Below, piece by piece: positions 11,331 through 21,774 of a stretch of 60,000 nucleotides of DNA. Every line of letters starts with the position of its first letter. The first letter of the stretch is position 1. Under the pieces are notes generated by a model. That model was not told where the DNA came from. It did no database searches and saw only the letters and a list, made by a program, of their open reading frames with translations. This DNA is from Tubulanus polymorphus (taxonomy: Eukaryota; Nemertea; Palaeonemertea; Tubulaniformes; Tubulanidae), in the NCBI RefSeq assembly GCF_964204645.1, contig NC_134028.1:14561263-14621262 (forward strand), given 5' to 3'. A program made the translations under genes and the position numbers.

Positions 11331-12130
11331 CGCTGAAAATGACTCAAAATAATTTTTCAATTATTGCCTACAAGATAGCCTCGCTGGATTTCTGTTTTAT
11401 TGGCCCAAAAGGTGTTTCTATCGCAATTTTCTCGTAAGCTATGTGGTAGGTAAGAGGGGGTTAAGCAATGGCGTAGTGATATGTCTGCATTGACATTGGC
11501 AGTAAAGAATGGGGAATGGCCTCTTGAATAGAAAAACATAAATTTATGTAACCCCGGTATATGAATATCATAGTCTTTAAATATCACTGTTTTATTCCTC
11601 CTCTCAGAAGCTATGAGATTAATTCAAATTAATTCTCAGCGGCAGAATACATATAGGTTAGCTATGTGATCGCGCAGGAACGCCTTAACTAAAGTTAAAA
11701 CCATTTCATGATGACACAAAACATCAATAGGTTAACCCAACCATGATATACATCACCAATAAAGATAGATTATTTTATTCAATTTTACCAGAGTTTTTTT
11801 TGGAGGAAATTATTGTTAAATAGGCCGAGAATAACCATGTATCATCAATCAGGTGACTGGCATTTATTGCAAAATTCCATAGGTTTGGCTATATTCTAAG
11901 ATAAGTTTTCACTTTAAGATGCCCTGCCCGCCTCCTGCGCACTCACGAGGTAGTAGCAGCCCTGCACGCACTCGGCAGATAGATTTGCTTTCAAATGCGT
12001 GCCCGGGAAAAATGACTCTTATTATCTTTTCCATGCATAGCACACCACAACAGTGATTAAGTGAACACGTTGTTTGTTGTAAATTGCAATATCGCGATGG
12101 TTATTTTCCGCTGCAGTAGTTTTTTGGAAT

Positions 12131-12350
12131 TGTGGCCTCGGTAGCTCAGCGAGATAAGGCGTGATGCTGTTGCATCCGCTATCAGTGCTGAATGACAAGT
12201 GGGTTCGAGTCCTGCTGGCTGCTTACAGTGTGCGGGCAATACTTCAAAGACCGTCCCGTCGTGCATAAGTCTCTTGACTGGAACATGATGGAAAACATCA
12301 GAATAAACTAGTTTCGTCTTTAATAGAATCGCATTGATGAGGTTTAACAA
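12131..12350 (+). repeat. tRNA-derived SINE relic
   Basis: An A-box-like TAGCTCAGCGAG (12142-12153) and a B-box GGTTCGAGTCC (12202-12212) are spaced as in a tRNA with a long variable arm, so a polymerase III promoter is likely. The 5' GGCCTC and 3' GGCTGC ends do not pair into an acceptor stem, so this is not a functional tRNA. A non-tRNA body follows to about 12350. The end is uncertain. Confidence 0.6.
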
Positions 12351-13855
12351 TACAAATAGCGTACGCTAAATCGGCGTTCGGCAGAAAAATGAAATTCATT
12401 CAATTCTTAAGTCTGTGGTCCTCCCAATCAACATCGTCATATGTAAGGCATAACCACTTAATACCTTACCATAGTATAATCTACCAATGCTTCAACGCCC
12501 ATCGGCCTCTTGTTTTATTGTTTGATCTACATATTTTTTTGGAAGAACACGAACGTTGTTACGTTATGTATGTTTGTGCTTTACTTCATAGACTCGCTGC
12601 TATGGGGTGTATTAATCTTTTCACTACTGCTAGCTACATACAGTGCCTTATTTTTGACCCGGCTTTTATATTTCGAGCCTTAGGACCCTGACGTGGTACC
12701 CTACTGAGCTGTTTCCGGGATGATTGAGGTGCCTACTTTGAACACCGATTTGAATATTGTCTGACCCATTTTTTTCATTTACTCAAGAATGAACAACGAA
12801 TGACCAACTGCTTTGCAGCAGTCTTATTTTGTCATTTGAAAGTGGGGTTGAGATGTGCCAAATCTCCTTGAAATCGTAAAATTTGCTTTGGGGAGGCCCC
12901 CCAAAACCGCCCTTAGGTGCATGCAGCTTCGGTGCACGTGACTGCTGGCTTGGCCAGAACTATTTAGCCTAATACTTTTATTTCTGATATTTCCCCGTTT
13001 TTCAAATGCCTCTCTTTTCATCCCTGTCTGTAGGGGGAAATAGTAGTTGGAATTGATATGACAAGTTTCGTTCCTATGCTTTCAGTCACTAAGAAGTGCT
13101 GGGAGAAAATGTGCATAAATTTCAATCATCTTTACTTAAGTGTCTTAGACAAAAGCTTTTGCCCAACATCAAATTCAAGTAACAAGATTTTTTGGCCTCA
13201 AATTTTGCAAAATAGAAAATTCTTTCTACCTCCCGCCTCACCCTGAAAATTTGGGATGGCATTATGGCAAATAGACAATTAATTTGTCAAGCCAAATTTT
13301 TGAGATAACTTTAAAATTTTTGTGTCTTTAAAGTATAAATCTTTAACTTGCATTAGCAACCTTTTGCCATGGTTCATTAGATGACCTCATGAGCTTTATA
13401 CTTCGGCATTGTGTCCAAACGTAACATGACATGTCTCCAGATGTTAATGTAATTGACTGATAAATCTTGAATCTTTGTAAGATAACCTGATCAATCTCAT
13501 GGTTTTCTTGAATACATGATAAGTTTGTGATCCTATCATTATTTGCAATCTTTAAAGGATAACTCCTGGGGTGTTTCAAGTTTCAATACCTATGATTCTT
13601 GCTAACATTGCTATTGAATGAATCCACCATCAGTGACAAATTTAAGGATTAACCAGGCATGTGCTTTTGTCCTTTGCTTTAAGTTATACTTCCCTACCAA
13701 GATTCCTGTTAATGGGACCATAAGTGAATTCCTACCTTGTAGTGAAAAAGTCTCAGGTATGGTAATTCCAATATTTCCATACAGTAGGAGATCACCATTA
13801 GTGATTAGCCAAAATTGTAGAAACTTTGTTAATAAGTTATGTTTCTATTTTTCAG
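12351..13855. other. Kinase intron, nothing recognised
   Basis: No exon, terminal repeats or tandem array were seen. It ends in the TTTTCAG acceptor of the second visible kinase exon. Confidence 0.45.
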
Positions 13856-13950
13856 AATATGCAAATCATGCTCGAAATATTATGAAATTATTAACTTTAT
13901 CTGAATGGGCAGGAGTCATTATAGTATCAGGTGATGGCTTAATATTTGAG
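13856..13950 (+). CDS. Sphingosine kinase exon (SGDG motif)
   Basis: This exon carries the catalytic SGDGL motif. It encodes YANHARNIMKLLTLSEWAG and then VIIVSGDGLIFE. The Asp of SGDG is the residue that activates the substrate hydroxyl in the family. The phase-1 join to the previous exon restores the T-E/Q-x-x-NHAR block shared by animal sphingosine kinases. The donor is TTTGAG|GTAGAT and the acceptor TTTTTCAG. The family usually has SGDGL-(M/L)-HEV; here the residues after SGDGL are I-F-E, so the His is replaced by Phe. The short spacing to the next exon (80 bp intron) matches phase 0 joining. Confidence 0.88.
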
Positions 13951-14030
13951 GTAGATCAAGTTTTCAGGTTAGAAATCACAATAGTTTGTCAGATTTGTGA
14001 TAATTTTCTGTGGTGCACTGCGTGTTTTAG

Positions 14031-14146
14031 GTAGTGAATGGGTTAATGGAAAGAGATGATTGGAGAGAAGCAATTAAGTTACCAATTGGAGCACTGCCTG
14101 GTGGGTCAAGTAATGCTCTTTGCTGTGCCCTTAACTTCAGAGCAGG
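14031..14146 (+). CDS. Sphingosine kinase exon (GSSNAL loop)
   Basis: It continues the frame from SGDGLIFE as VVNGLMERDDWREAIKLP, then IGALPGGSSNALCCALNF. The family loop is GSGNA; here the second Gly is Ser (GSSNA). Two donors overlap at the 3' end: GCAGG|GTACGT (ends 14146, phase 2) and TAC|GTAAAT (ends 14150). The first is chosen because only phase 2 joins in frame to the 35.95 kb exon, whose frame-0 reading would begin with TGA. The downstream intron is about 21.8 kb. Confidence 0.87.
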
Positions 14147-14189
14147 GTACGTAAATTTACTTTATGGTAAATGGGGTTACTAATATAGT

Positions 14190-14800
14190 AGTCAGCCAGC
14201 CACCTCTCGATGTACCTCAAAACTGTGTACCCCGTAGGATGTAAAAGCGCCTTCTCACTTCGTCCGTCCCTTCGTTGTCTGTCTATGTCCATAGACATAA
14301 TCTACTCGACTACACATTTTGGGAAGCTTTGATGACTTTTTGATGGATTCTCTGGATATTTTTTTCTTACGTGTATCTACCCTATTCAAATCTGCAGCCT
14401 TGAAACTGGCGCGGTCAGATTCAAGTGGCCGACTGGCAGCTAGCTGATCAGGACTTTATACTCATTTTTGAAGCTTATAAGGGGAGTTTTGAAGATGCTT
14501 AGACCAATTTCCTTGATAATTCATATGCATATGTATGTGTATCCCCCTAAGGGCCCATCATCATCAGAAAATTGGGTCATTCAGACTCAAGATTACCGTC
14601 CCATAACTTTTTTTGTGCACAAAAAGGTAATTTGTGGTCTGAATCTAGAGACCTGTAGCTTACTAATGATGCGTAGATGTGTAAACGATTTTTAACAAAA
14701 ATATCAACTGATTTCAAGTCATGTTATTTGATCATTATTAGCATTAGTCGTAGGACACATCTCCTTATATGGTAATGGGGTTACCCAATCTTATGTTCTC
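14190..14800 (+). repeat. Repeat family A, diverged 5' part
   Basis: Similar to the 5' half of the copy at 21775-22834: the CGTCCGTCC start, then GGCCGACTGGCAGC, CTAAGGGCCCATCA, AAATTGGGTC and the CTGTAGCTT word, in the same order. The CTCF-like tandem part is absent. Short open frames here are artefacts of the repeat. Confidence 0.7.
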
Positions 14801-16751
14801 CTCACTTGGCAGGGATGAAAATCTTCCGACCATAGATGGATTTCCAACCTTTTCTTCCATTTTCTTCATTCCTGAGATCAGTGTAAATGGCCTCAATTGC
14901 GCGCATCACATCGGAGCGCTCCGTAGTTAGGAATGCTCCTTAAGACGGTTTACCAGTGGTAGTTAGCACAACTGTGGGGTCGGAGAAACCAAAATGGGGT
15001 CTCATTCGAAAATCGGCACTAATTCAGGCCCAAACTATTACAATTTTGACCAAAAGAAAGTAATTTTTGACTTTGGCGTATGTCGACATCTTCATAATGG
15101 GTCTGGAGACCACTCCGGAAATAAAATGCTCTGCATGTAAACTCGTCTTTTGTACTGTACACTTTCGTCATGCGATCAAACAAAGGTGAAACAGTGAGTA
15201 GATGAAACCATGAAACAGTCCAGTTACGCAGTAATTAGCAGTCAAAGTTCGGTATTTTTTCGCGAATATGTTCCATCTGAAAAATTAATACCTTCATACT
15301 GCGGAGATCACGTTGGCTCTTCTAGTTAATCACTGCTCTTCAACAGGGTAGGCTGCGGCCTGCGTGATTGCCCTTGTGATATCATTGGGAGAAAGCTGCA
15401 CTCTGATTGGTTGTTGAGGGAATACCAGGGAATACCCTGAGCAGCTGGGATATTCCCAAACAACCAGTTAAGCTGAACAAGAAATTGAACAAGGGATGGA
15501 CGGCATTTTGATGTCTGGGTAAGTGAAGTTCATTTTTTTTTTGCTGAATATGATAGAATTATCTTATGTAGTCTAAGAATAGCAATGCTGGGTCCAATGT
15601 TGATTGAATTCTGACTTTGATTGATTCCGTCAATGTCTTAATCACGCAAATTCTTACAAAAAGAAATTAATTAAACAACCTGACAACTGTGCTGTTAGCT
15701 TGTGTTTTCTCTCAATTTCTAACGACAAACTGTCATTTACCTAGGCTAATGATTAACAGAGCTACATTGCATCGACATCAAAGTATGCGGCGTAACTTTT
15801 AGTTGCATGTGATTTGTTTTCAACCGCATTTGTGTGCCCTTATAATAATTATTAATTTTTAAATTCAAATTTCAACTTGATTTATTTCACCTGGGAAATG
15901 ATCTGCTCTCAGCCGCGTATGGGCCTATGTAACCATAAAATGAGTAAAACATTTCCATTTTTTTCAGATTCATTGTTCTCAATCGCTGCTTCAGGATTCC
16001 TGCTAAGGTGAGTTTTTTTTCAGTATTTGTCATTTCAATATGAGACAGGGGCAAGTTATTGTGACAGTTGTCGTAGACTTGCAAGGGGTTGGAGGGATGA
16101 ATGAAAATGGCTTGGCCGGGCGGTAGTGTCAGCCCAAAGTTTTCTTGAAATATCGATTTTTTTCGCAACCAACACCAATGGTAACTAGATCATGGGGTTT
16201 CCATGGCCGGCCTATTAGATATCCTAACTTGACAAGCCCTGACAGTGTATTGAATACTTTTTTATTTGTGTTTTGATTAGGCAGAAACTAAATTGGTACA
16301 TTTTTTTTTGTTTCAGATTTGTCAAATGGATGTTGAATGATACTTACAATTCCTAACTACACTAGTACACTAGACAGTAGTTTTCTATTCATCTATACTA
16401 CAGTAAACACCACTTTCTTGGCAATAGCTTCAAAATCGATACTCCACCGGAGAAAAGGCATTTCCTATCTGAAACAACCTAGTGGTACCAGCACGTGCAG
16501 TAGTGATAGAACGGACATTGAATTTCCCTCGGATCGCACATTGAACAATTCAAGTCTCAATGGACTCACTGTTCATCAACAACTTGTTGGCAATCAAACT
16601 GTTGTGCGTTTTCAAAAATATCGAGAAGCAGGTCGATTTTGATGTAATCACATATGTTTCATTCAGCCACCTATCTTCACTTCAAATCCAGAAAATAAAC
16701 AGCATGGTTCAATGTTTAATTTGGTTTGATCATAGAATTTGTTGTATGAGT
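14801..16751. other. Kinase intron, nothing coding recognised
   Basis: Contains a short imperfect inverted repeat near 15405-15470 (TGGTTGTT...AACAACCA around GGGAATA/TATTCCC). No exons or transposon ends were identified. Confidence 0.45.
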
Positions 16752-18536
16752 TACCTTAAAAACCGGCGTATAAGTCGAGTTTTTAACCCTTGATTTTACC
16801 ACTAAATTATTGACCTCGACTTATACACCGAGTACAGTTTTCTACAAAGTATTTTCAGGTCACAAGAAATATTGATTCTACCAGACAAAAAAGACAGTGT
16901 TCATCTTCTCACTGCTATAACAGTTTCAATAATTATTCATGATAAATAAAGCTATTTAATGAAAAAAACTTCTTTCATTTTGACACAGCTTCATTTAAAA
17001 CGATGTATTCATATATGTGCGCTCATAGCAGCGCTTAATACATTAGGCTATATATAGGCTGTATATAGAGTGTGACTCACACTACTGCATCACTGTATGG
17101 TAGCGGTGTTGTCATATCGCGGAAAGACGGAATCGCGGAATTTTCCAAAAACGCGGAATTTTTTCATTTTTACTATAAATAGTAAACGGGTTTTCCCACG
17201 GGGATACCCACTGTCGGACAGGGCACCGGACCCAGGTTTTCAACATCGGGAATTAGTATTTGATAATTTATTATATCGCCAGTCAACAACTTAACGATAC
17301 TGTTACAAATAATGGAGAACCTAGGCAATACCATAGAATGGCAATACGTGCTTTGCGAATTCAGTGATACAGAGTATCGCTGCATTAACTGAAGGAATAC
17401 AAATCGATGGTACGTAAACGTAGGATTTGTGATGAATGACACCATGGGTCATTCTCCAGGACTCAGTTCCGAGTTAAGATTTGACTCTGGTCTCTGGATT
17501 TAAAACATTGGAAATGAATTGATTCTAAGTAACTCAGAGTTAACTCACAAAACTGTGGAACTGGATCGATGTCAGATGAAAATAAATATACATTATGTAT
17601 ATTTCATTCTGGCTTAGGATTGTTCATGCGTGTTGTGTGTCTACATTGTTGTTAAAAGCGAATGTGGTTTATCTTTTAGAATTAAATGATATGAAAGATT
17701 ATAAAATGGTTTCGTTTTTTTTAATGTTTACTTTGTGACTGCTATAACACATCTGTTCCTATGCTGATTATTTGGATCAAAAGAATCTTATTGGTAGCGG
17801 TACTGGACGGCCGTATAATTATAATAATTTCAAAGGAATTTGAACCGGAACTTGTTTGGTCGTAGGATTTCATGTTTGCAACCATCTACAACTACAGTCC
17901 GACACCGCGAACGTGCTCAATATTTATCTGATAATATTCGTTTCTGAAGTTCTCAAAAAGTCGATGAACTTCGATAACGAAGTTTGCCTAGTAGAAATAG
18001 ACATTACGTGGCTGGTCTCTTTCACCCCACTTGATTCTGACTTCTTCTACAGGTGGCAGCCAGTCAACGGTATCGTAATATAATAATTCCATATAAAATT
18101 GCCTGCAAATAATGGGATTCGAACCTAACTCGTTGCATTGATCGGTCCGGTGCCCTGTCCGACAGTGGGTATCCCCGTGGGAAAACCCGTTTACTATTTA
18201 AAGTAAAAATGAAGAAATTCCGCGTTTTTGGAAAATTCCGCAATTCCGTCTTTCTGCGATATGACAACACCGGTATGGTAGTGTATTATACCTGAGTGTG
18301 AGTGTAACAGTCTATTGATTAACACACAGCAGCAATCAGGCTGACGCGCAGTGGTGTGCGTGAAGGCACACATCGTTATCAAAACAAACTATTCAATACA
18401 ATGATACTAGTAATTATTCTTCTAAAGGAAGGGACTCGACTTATAAGCCGGATATATGTTAAAATCATGAAATGTAGGTCTAAAAATCGACCTCGACTTA
18501 TAAGCTGCGTAGACTTATACGCCGGTTTTTACGGTA
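16752..18536. mobile_element. TA-flanked DNA element, TIR TACC(G/T)TAAAAACCGGCGTATAAG
   Basis: Left end TACCTTAAAAACCGGCGTAT at 16752 and right end ATACGCCGGTTTTTACGGTA ending at 18536 are inverted, with TA at each tip as in Tc1/mariner-like insertions. Subterminal CGACTTATA words repeat at both ends. The TIR resembles that of the element at 55441-56031. No transposase frame was found. Most of the interior is a separate nested element (17104-18272). Confidence 0.7.
17104..18272. mobile_element. MULE-like element with perfect 9-bp target duplication
   Basis: GTATGGTAG occurs directly on both sides (17095-17103 and 18273-18281). The element starts CGGTGTTGTCATATCGC and ends with its reverse complement. 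The inverted repeats extend for about 130-150 bp and include GCGGAATT...CCAAAAACGCGGAATT subrepeats and the ACCCGTTTACTATTTA and GGGTATCCCCGTGGGAAAAC words. A 9-bp duplication with long TIRs fits Mutator-like elements. No transposase is present in the 1.17 kb. Confidence 0.8.
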
Positions 18537-18899
18537 GTTAAAATGTCCAAGCTTATTCAATCTTTCAGTGCTGCCAAGTGTCCCCATTAAAGCGGAATCG
18601 TTACGCCTTGGTATAGAAAAATATGATGTTCCGACTTGTGCTTTAAAAATAGGATTTTCGAATAAAAATATCCCAATTTCACGATTTTTCTTGTCATTTT
18701 TATGATTTTGATGAATGACTCTTAATTGTTTGTATTTCAATCATAAAAATCTGTTTAAAAACATTGCAAGAACCGATCATCGATAAAGTTTCTCAGAAGT
18801 TTCAAGTGACTCCGCAAGGCTGTGCCACCAGCTGACTTGATATGCTCCCATGACTGGCAAGTGGGTGAATAAGAACATTACAACTGGCAGCCTCTACAG

Positions 18900-19310
18900 G
18901 TTGTAAGTGACTTGCCTCCGAAGAGGACTCCGGACAGCCAAGTAAGAAGAAGAAAAGAATGCAACAGTTTAAACTATCATATTCGTCAGCCTTCCCTGGC
19001 GTCACTATGAGCCAAAAAGGAACACATTTCGTTTTGTGCACTGTTTGCTGCTGTGAGTTTAGTGTCGGCTGGGGAGGAATTTGGGATCTGAAGAACACCG
19101 CTGTTCTTCTACAAACACGTGCGTAGAGACAAGTATGAATAAACTGATTTCGGCATTTTTCAAAATACCATAAAGTTTTGATGGCATGACCAAAGTGGAA
19201 GTCCTATTTACCATTTTTCTTGTAAAACATAATTTCCTGTTAGCTGCTGCTGACCATGCTGGCCCACTATTTCGCGAGATGTTCCCTGGCCCTAGCATAT
19301 AAACAATATT
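18900..19310 (+). pseudogene. hAT-type transposase N-terminal relic
   Basis: The frame from about 18910 reads an acidic/basic start (SEEDSGQPSKKKKRM), then HFVLCTVCCCEFSVGWGG, matching the C-x2-C half of BED-type fingers of DUF4371/ZMYM-like hAT proteins. The usual HGG is WGG here and the distal His pair is lost. After a frame change near 19115 it continues VETSMNKLISAFFKIP, a TAA at 19169-19171, and SFDGMTKVEVLFTIFLVKHN then AAADHAGPLFREMFP, a typical hAT stretch that leads into the catalytic domain. Nothing catalytic follows. No TIRs were identified. Confidence 0.65.
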
Positions 19311-19985
19311 TGATAGGGTTAGTCAGCAAAACAGGGAAAACTTGACGAGAAAACGTTTTTTGTTGCGCTGAATGACATGTTCTGGCGGAAATGCGCTTTA
19401 CCCGTCGATTTGAGTGTTTTTGCACATCGTCATTTTTCCAATACAGGGAAAATTTGAAGAGAGATGCAATAAATACTGAAGTCTCTACAGAGAAGTAGAT
19501 AGATGTTGGCAGTTCATAGCTGTATTTTCTTAAAAGTTTTTCATTAAAAAGTGTTGCACATTCCATCAAGTTAATTGTTATTGCGGAATAAAAAAGTTTT
19601 CTACTTAAGTTTTACTTGTTGTTAATTCTATTTGATCACGTATAAGTGTTATTTCAATGTTACTCCTTGAACCACTGAAAATATGAAAAAAGTTAAAGGC
19701 GTCCTGAATTTGAAAATGATAAGGTTGGCAGCACTGTACTTTGATAACAAGTAACCTTTAAGTCCTAATAGCAAAGTCAGTCTTGTTGATTTTTTTAAAT
19801 TTTAAAACAGGTCCTTAAGTAAAATTGCTGAAATATTTTATATCGTTACATTGATAACTGTTTGTAATGACAAATAATGTGTTATAATCAGGACTTTATG
19901 TATTGTTTATTTTTCATTAAGAGATTTTTTATTGCAATATTTTTGGAATGTTTTCAATAAAGTTTGAATAAGTTGGACAACCATT
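19311..19985. other. Intron sequence, nothing recognised
   Basis: AT-rich, with no coding or repeat structure that I can support. Confidence 0.4.
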
Positions 19986-20325
19986 TTTCGCCTTCTCCGG
20001 GAAGATTTTGCTGTGGCTTTTATTCATCTACTTTTAAGAGGTATTCACTGATGTGCAGTTGTAACTGGGGTGGTTGGATAGAGCATCAAACATAAACCTC
20101 AATAGGAATTACCAGTGAAAAGTTTTAGCTCATGTGGATCTTTGAGAAAATAAGCCCAGAAACAAGCATATTTTAAAATTAAGACAGTATTGAATTCTAA
20201 ATTACATTTCAGCACAAGTGGTGACATATAATATTTGTCATACATGTAAATGTTATTGATACGTCGGAAAAAAATTGATCCAGCCTGCCCGGCGAGGCGG
20301 AACTTGTTCTTTTTCCCAAACTAAA
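19986..20325 (+). repeat. Dispersed repeat D, copy 1
   Basis: Closely similar in direct orientation to 44965-45298. Shared words include GGTGGTTGGATAGAGC, TTTGAGAAAATAAGCCCAGA, AAGACAGTATTGAATTCTAA and GATCCAGCCTGCCCGGC. It lacks coding sequence and recognisable ends. Confidence 0.85.
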
Positions 20326-20646
20326 ACCAAAAACAAGCAGTGAAAGTAAAAAACCTGTACTCCTGTTTTTGAAAGTTCATAACCATTCACAGATGTAATG
20401 ATATACTATAGCTGTATTTTCATACAGGGAGATAAAACAAATCCGTACTTTGAAAAGAACAGATGAAGAACTGTAGTTTTAATGGAGCGTCTGTACTTCC
20501 GTATTTAGCTCTAAGTCATATGATATGTATCAATGAATTATCCAGAAGTGCGTGAAAATGAGCATGTAGGGATGTTCAATACATTTGCATTATGAAAAAT
20601 GCTTTGTGTAAAAGATTTAGAATATCTGAATCAGGTGCCTCTGACA

Positions 20647-21249
20647 TCAATCAAGGCTACATACTAACATGACTAGGACTGGTGATAATAATTGATTGAT
20701 GACAGATATAGCCAAAAAACGATAATTCGTGTATGTACAAATCTCTTTGTATATTTGGATGTTAACTAGTTGACCATGCAAAGCAGTTAGTTTGACGGAC
20801 TGCTGCTCCTGTGACAGCACACTAAATTGTTCAGGTGCAGTGTTAAGGATCTTTTCAATTTGATTGCCAGATACTTTAACCCATAGTTCTTGCATATTGT
20901 TACTGAAGGCATTATTTTCCAGCAATTTAACTGACAGTGCGAAATAAATTTTGCTTTTTGATTGAAGGCCACATTTACGACATGACATCGGATTCCCTAT
21001 AATATTGAGCTTGGTTCGACATTTACTGCACCCTATATAAGTAGCTGTATTTGCTGTAGTTGAAATTAGGCAATCTGTGTTGTAGGTTGTTAAAGTACAA
21101 TCTTTTTTAATGTCATTAAATTCATCAATTTGTTTGTTGTCAATGGACACATTAGATAAAGCCGTTTCCTTCGTCGGTGATAATACAGGGTTGAACGTTA
21201 TAATGGAACTGGTGTTGGTTGGAATGAATTTTATTTCCTTAACGAAATT
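20647..21249 (-). CDS. RPA1-like protein, 3' exon with CxxC zinc ribbon
   Basis: The minus-strand reading begins after the acceptor CTAGCAG with NFVKEIKFIPTNTSS and runs open to a stop at about 20647. It contains YIGCSKC and SCRKCG, a C-x2-C...C-x2-C zinc ribbon spaced as in the C-terminal OB-fold of replication protein A large subunits, then strand-rich sequence (KIYFALSVKLLE, ELWVKVSGNQIEKIL). The role would be single-stranded DNA binding. The phase matches the exon at 21542-21769 (TVTSAE|NFVKEI). It is shorter than a host RPA1 C-terminal region, so a Helitron-type or other transposon-borne RPA-like protein is as likely as a host paralogue. The last dozen residues may run past a true splice site. 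Confidence 0.55.
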   Translation of the reverse strand, partial: NFVKEIKFIPTNTSSIITFNPVLSPTKETALSNVSIDNKQIDEFNDIKKDCTLTTYNTDCLISTTANTATYIGCSKCRTKLNIIGNPMSCRKCGLQSKSKIYFALSVKLLENNAFSNNMQELWVKVSGNQIEKILNTAPEQFSVLSQEQQSVKLTALHGQLVNIQIYKEICTYTNYRFLAISVINQLLSPVLVMLVCSLD

Positions 21250-21359
21250 CTGCTAGCTTTGCAAATGAAACATTTATTATGTCGCCCTCTTCAGCATTGG
21301 AATTTTTTGCGAAACCTTCCCAGATACCTTACTAGTTTCATAGTGTGGTCGGTGTAATC

Positions 21360-21443
<84 letters not shown>

Positions 21444-21541
21444 TATATACTATATATATATTACGAAATGTCATATTTTTGTGAGGTGCAACATCAGTGT
21501 CATCGAATTTAAATATTTTAGCAGCTACATTAACTGCTTAC
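21250..21541 (-). other. Intron of RPA1-like gene
   Basis: The donor is GCAGAG|GTAAGC and the acceptor CTAGCAG on the minus strand. The intron is filled mostly by the TA microsatellite. The polypyrimidine tract is weak. Confidence 0.55.
21361..21462. repeat. (TA)n microsatellite
   Basis: About 80 bp of almost uninterrupted TA from 21363, followed by TACTATATACTATATATATA. It lies in the intron of the RPA1-like gene. The repeat length in the assembly may be unreliable. Confidence 0.95.
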
Positions 21542-21769
21542 CTCTGCGGATGTAACAGTTTTGATGTTAGTGGTTGCTATGTCCATTAGCAGTGGGTGAT
21601 CCATTTCCTCATACATGGTGTTGAGTTGGAAATCTAACTCGACGTCATCCTTGTTGTATCTTGGGTTCGGTTTGTGGTAGGAAACGTCTTTAATTGTATA
21701 GGTTTTCTCAATTAATAAGATGATAGCCTTCTGGTCAGCTTCCCCAAAGGCTACAGCTCGTCCGTTCAT
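21542..21769 (-). CDS. RPA1-like protein, OB-fold exon, truncated upstream
   Basis: The minus-strand translation GRAVAFGEADQKAIILLIEK, then TYTIKDVSYHKPNPRY and DVELDFQLNTMYEE, follows the pattern of an RPA1 DNA-binding OB-fold (the RATAFNEQVDKFFPLI-type strand, the KVY strand, and the DYEMTFN-type strand). The donor is GCAGAG|GTAAGC at 21541. At the 5' side the frame runs into CGTCCGT-type simple repeats and then repeat family A, so the upstream exons are missing or displaced. Insertion of family A may have cut the gene. Confidence 0.55.
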
Positions 21770-21774
21770 TTGTC

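Noticed and set aside
12131-12222. Functional tRNA gene
   Set aside because: A and B boxes are present, but the acceptor-stem ends do not pair and a non-tRNA body follows; called a SINE relic instead.
14147-14150. Alternative kinase donor TAC|GTAAAT at 14151
   Set aside because: It would join in phase 0 to an exon whose first codon is then TGA; the GG|GTACGT donor joins in frame.
21277-21474. Frame encoding (IY)n
   Set aside because: Simple translation of the TA microsatellite.
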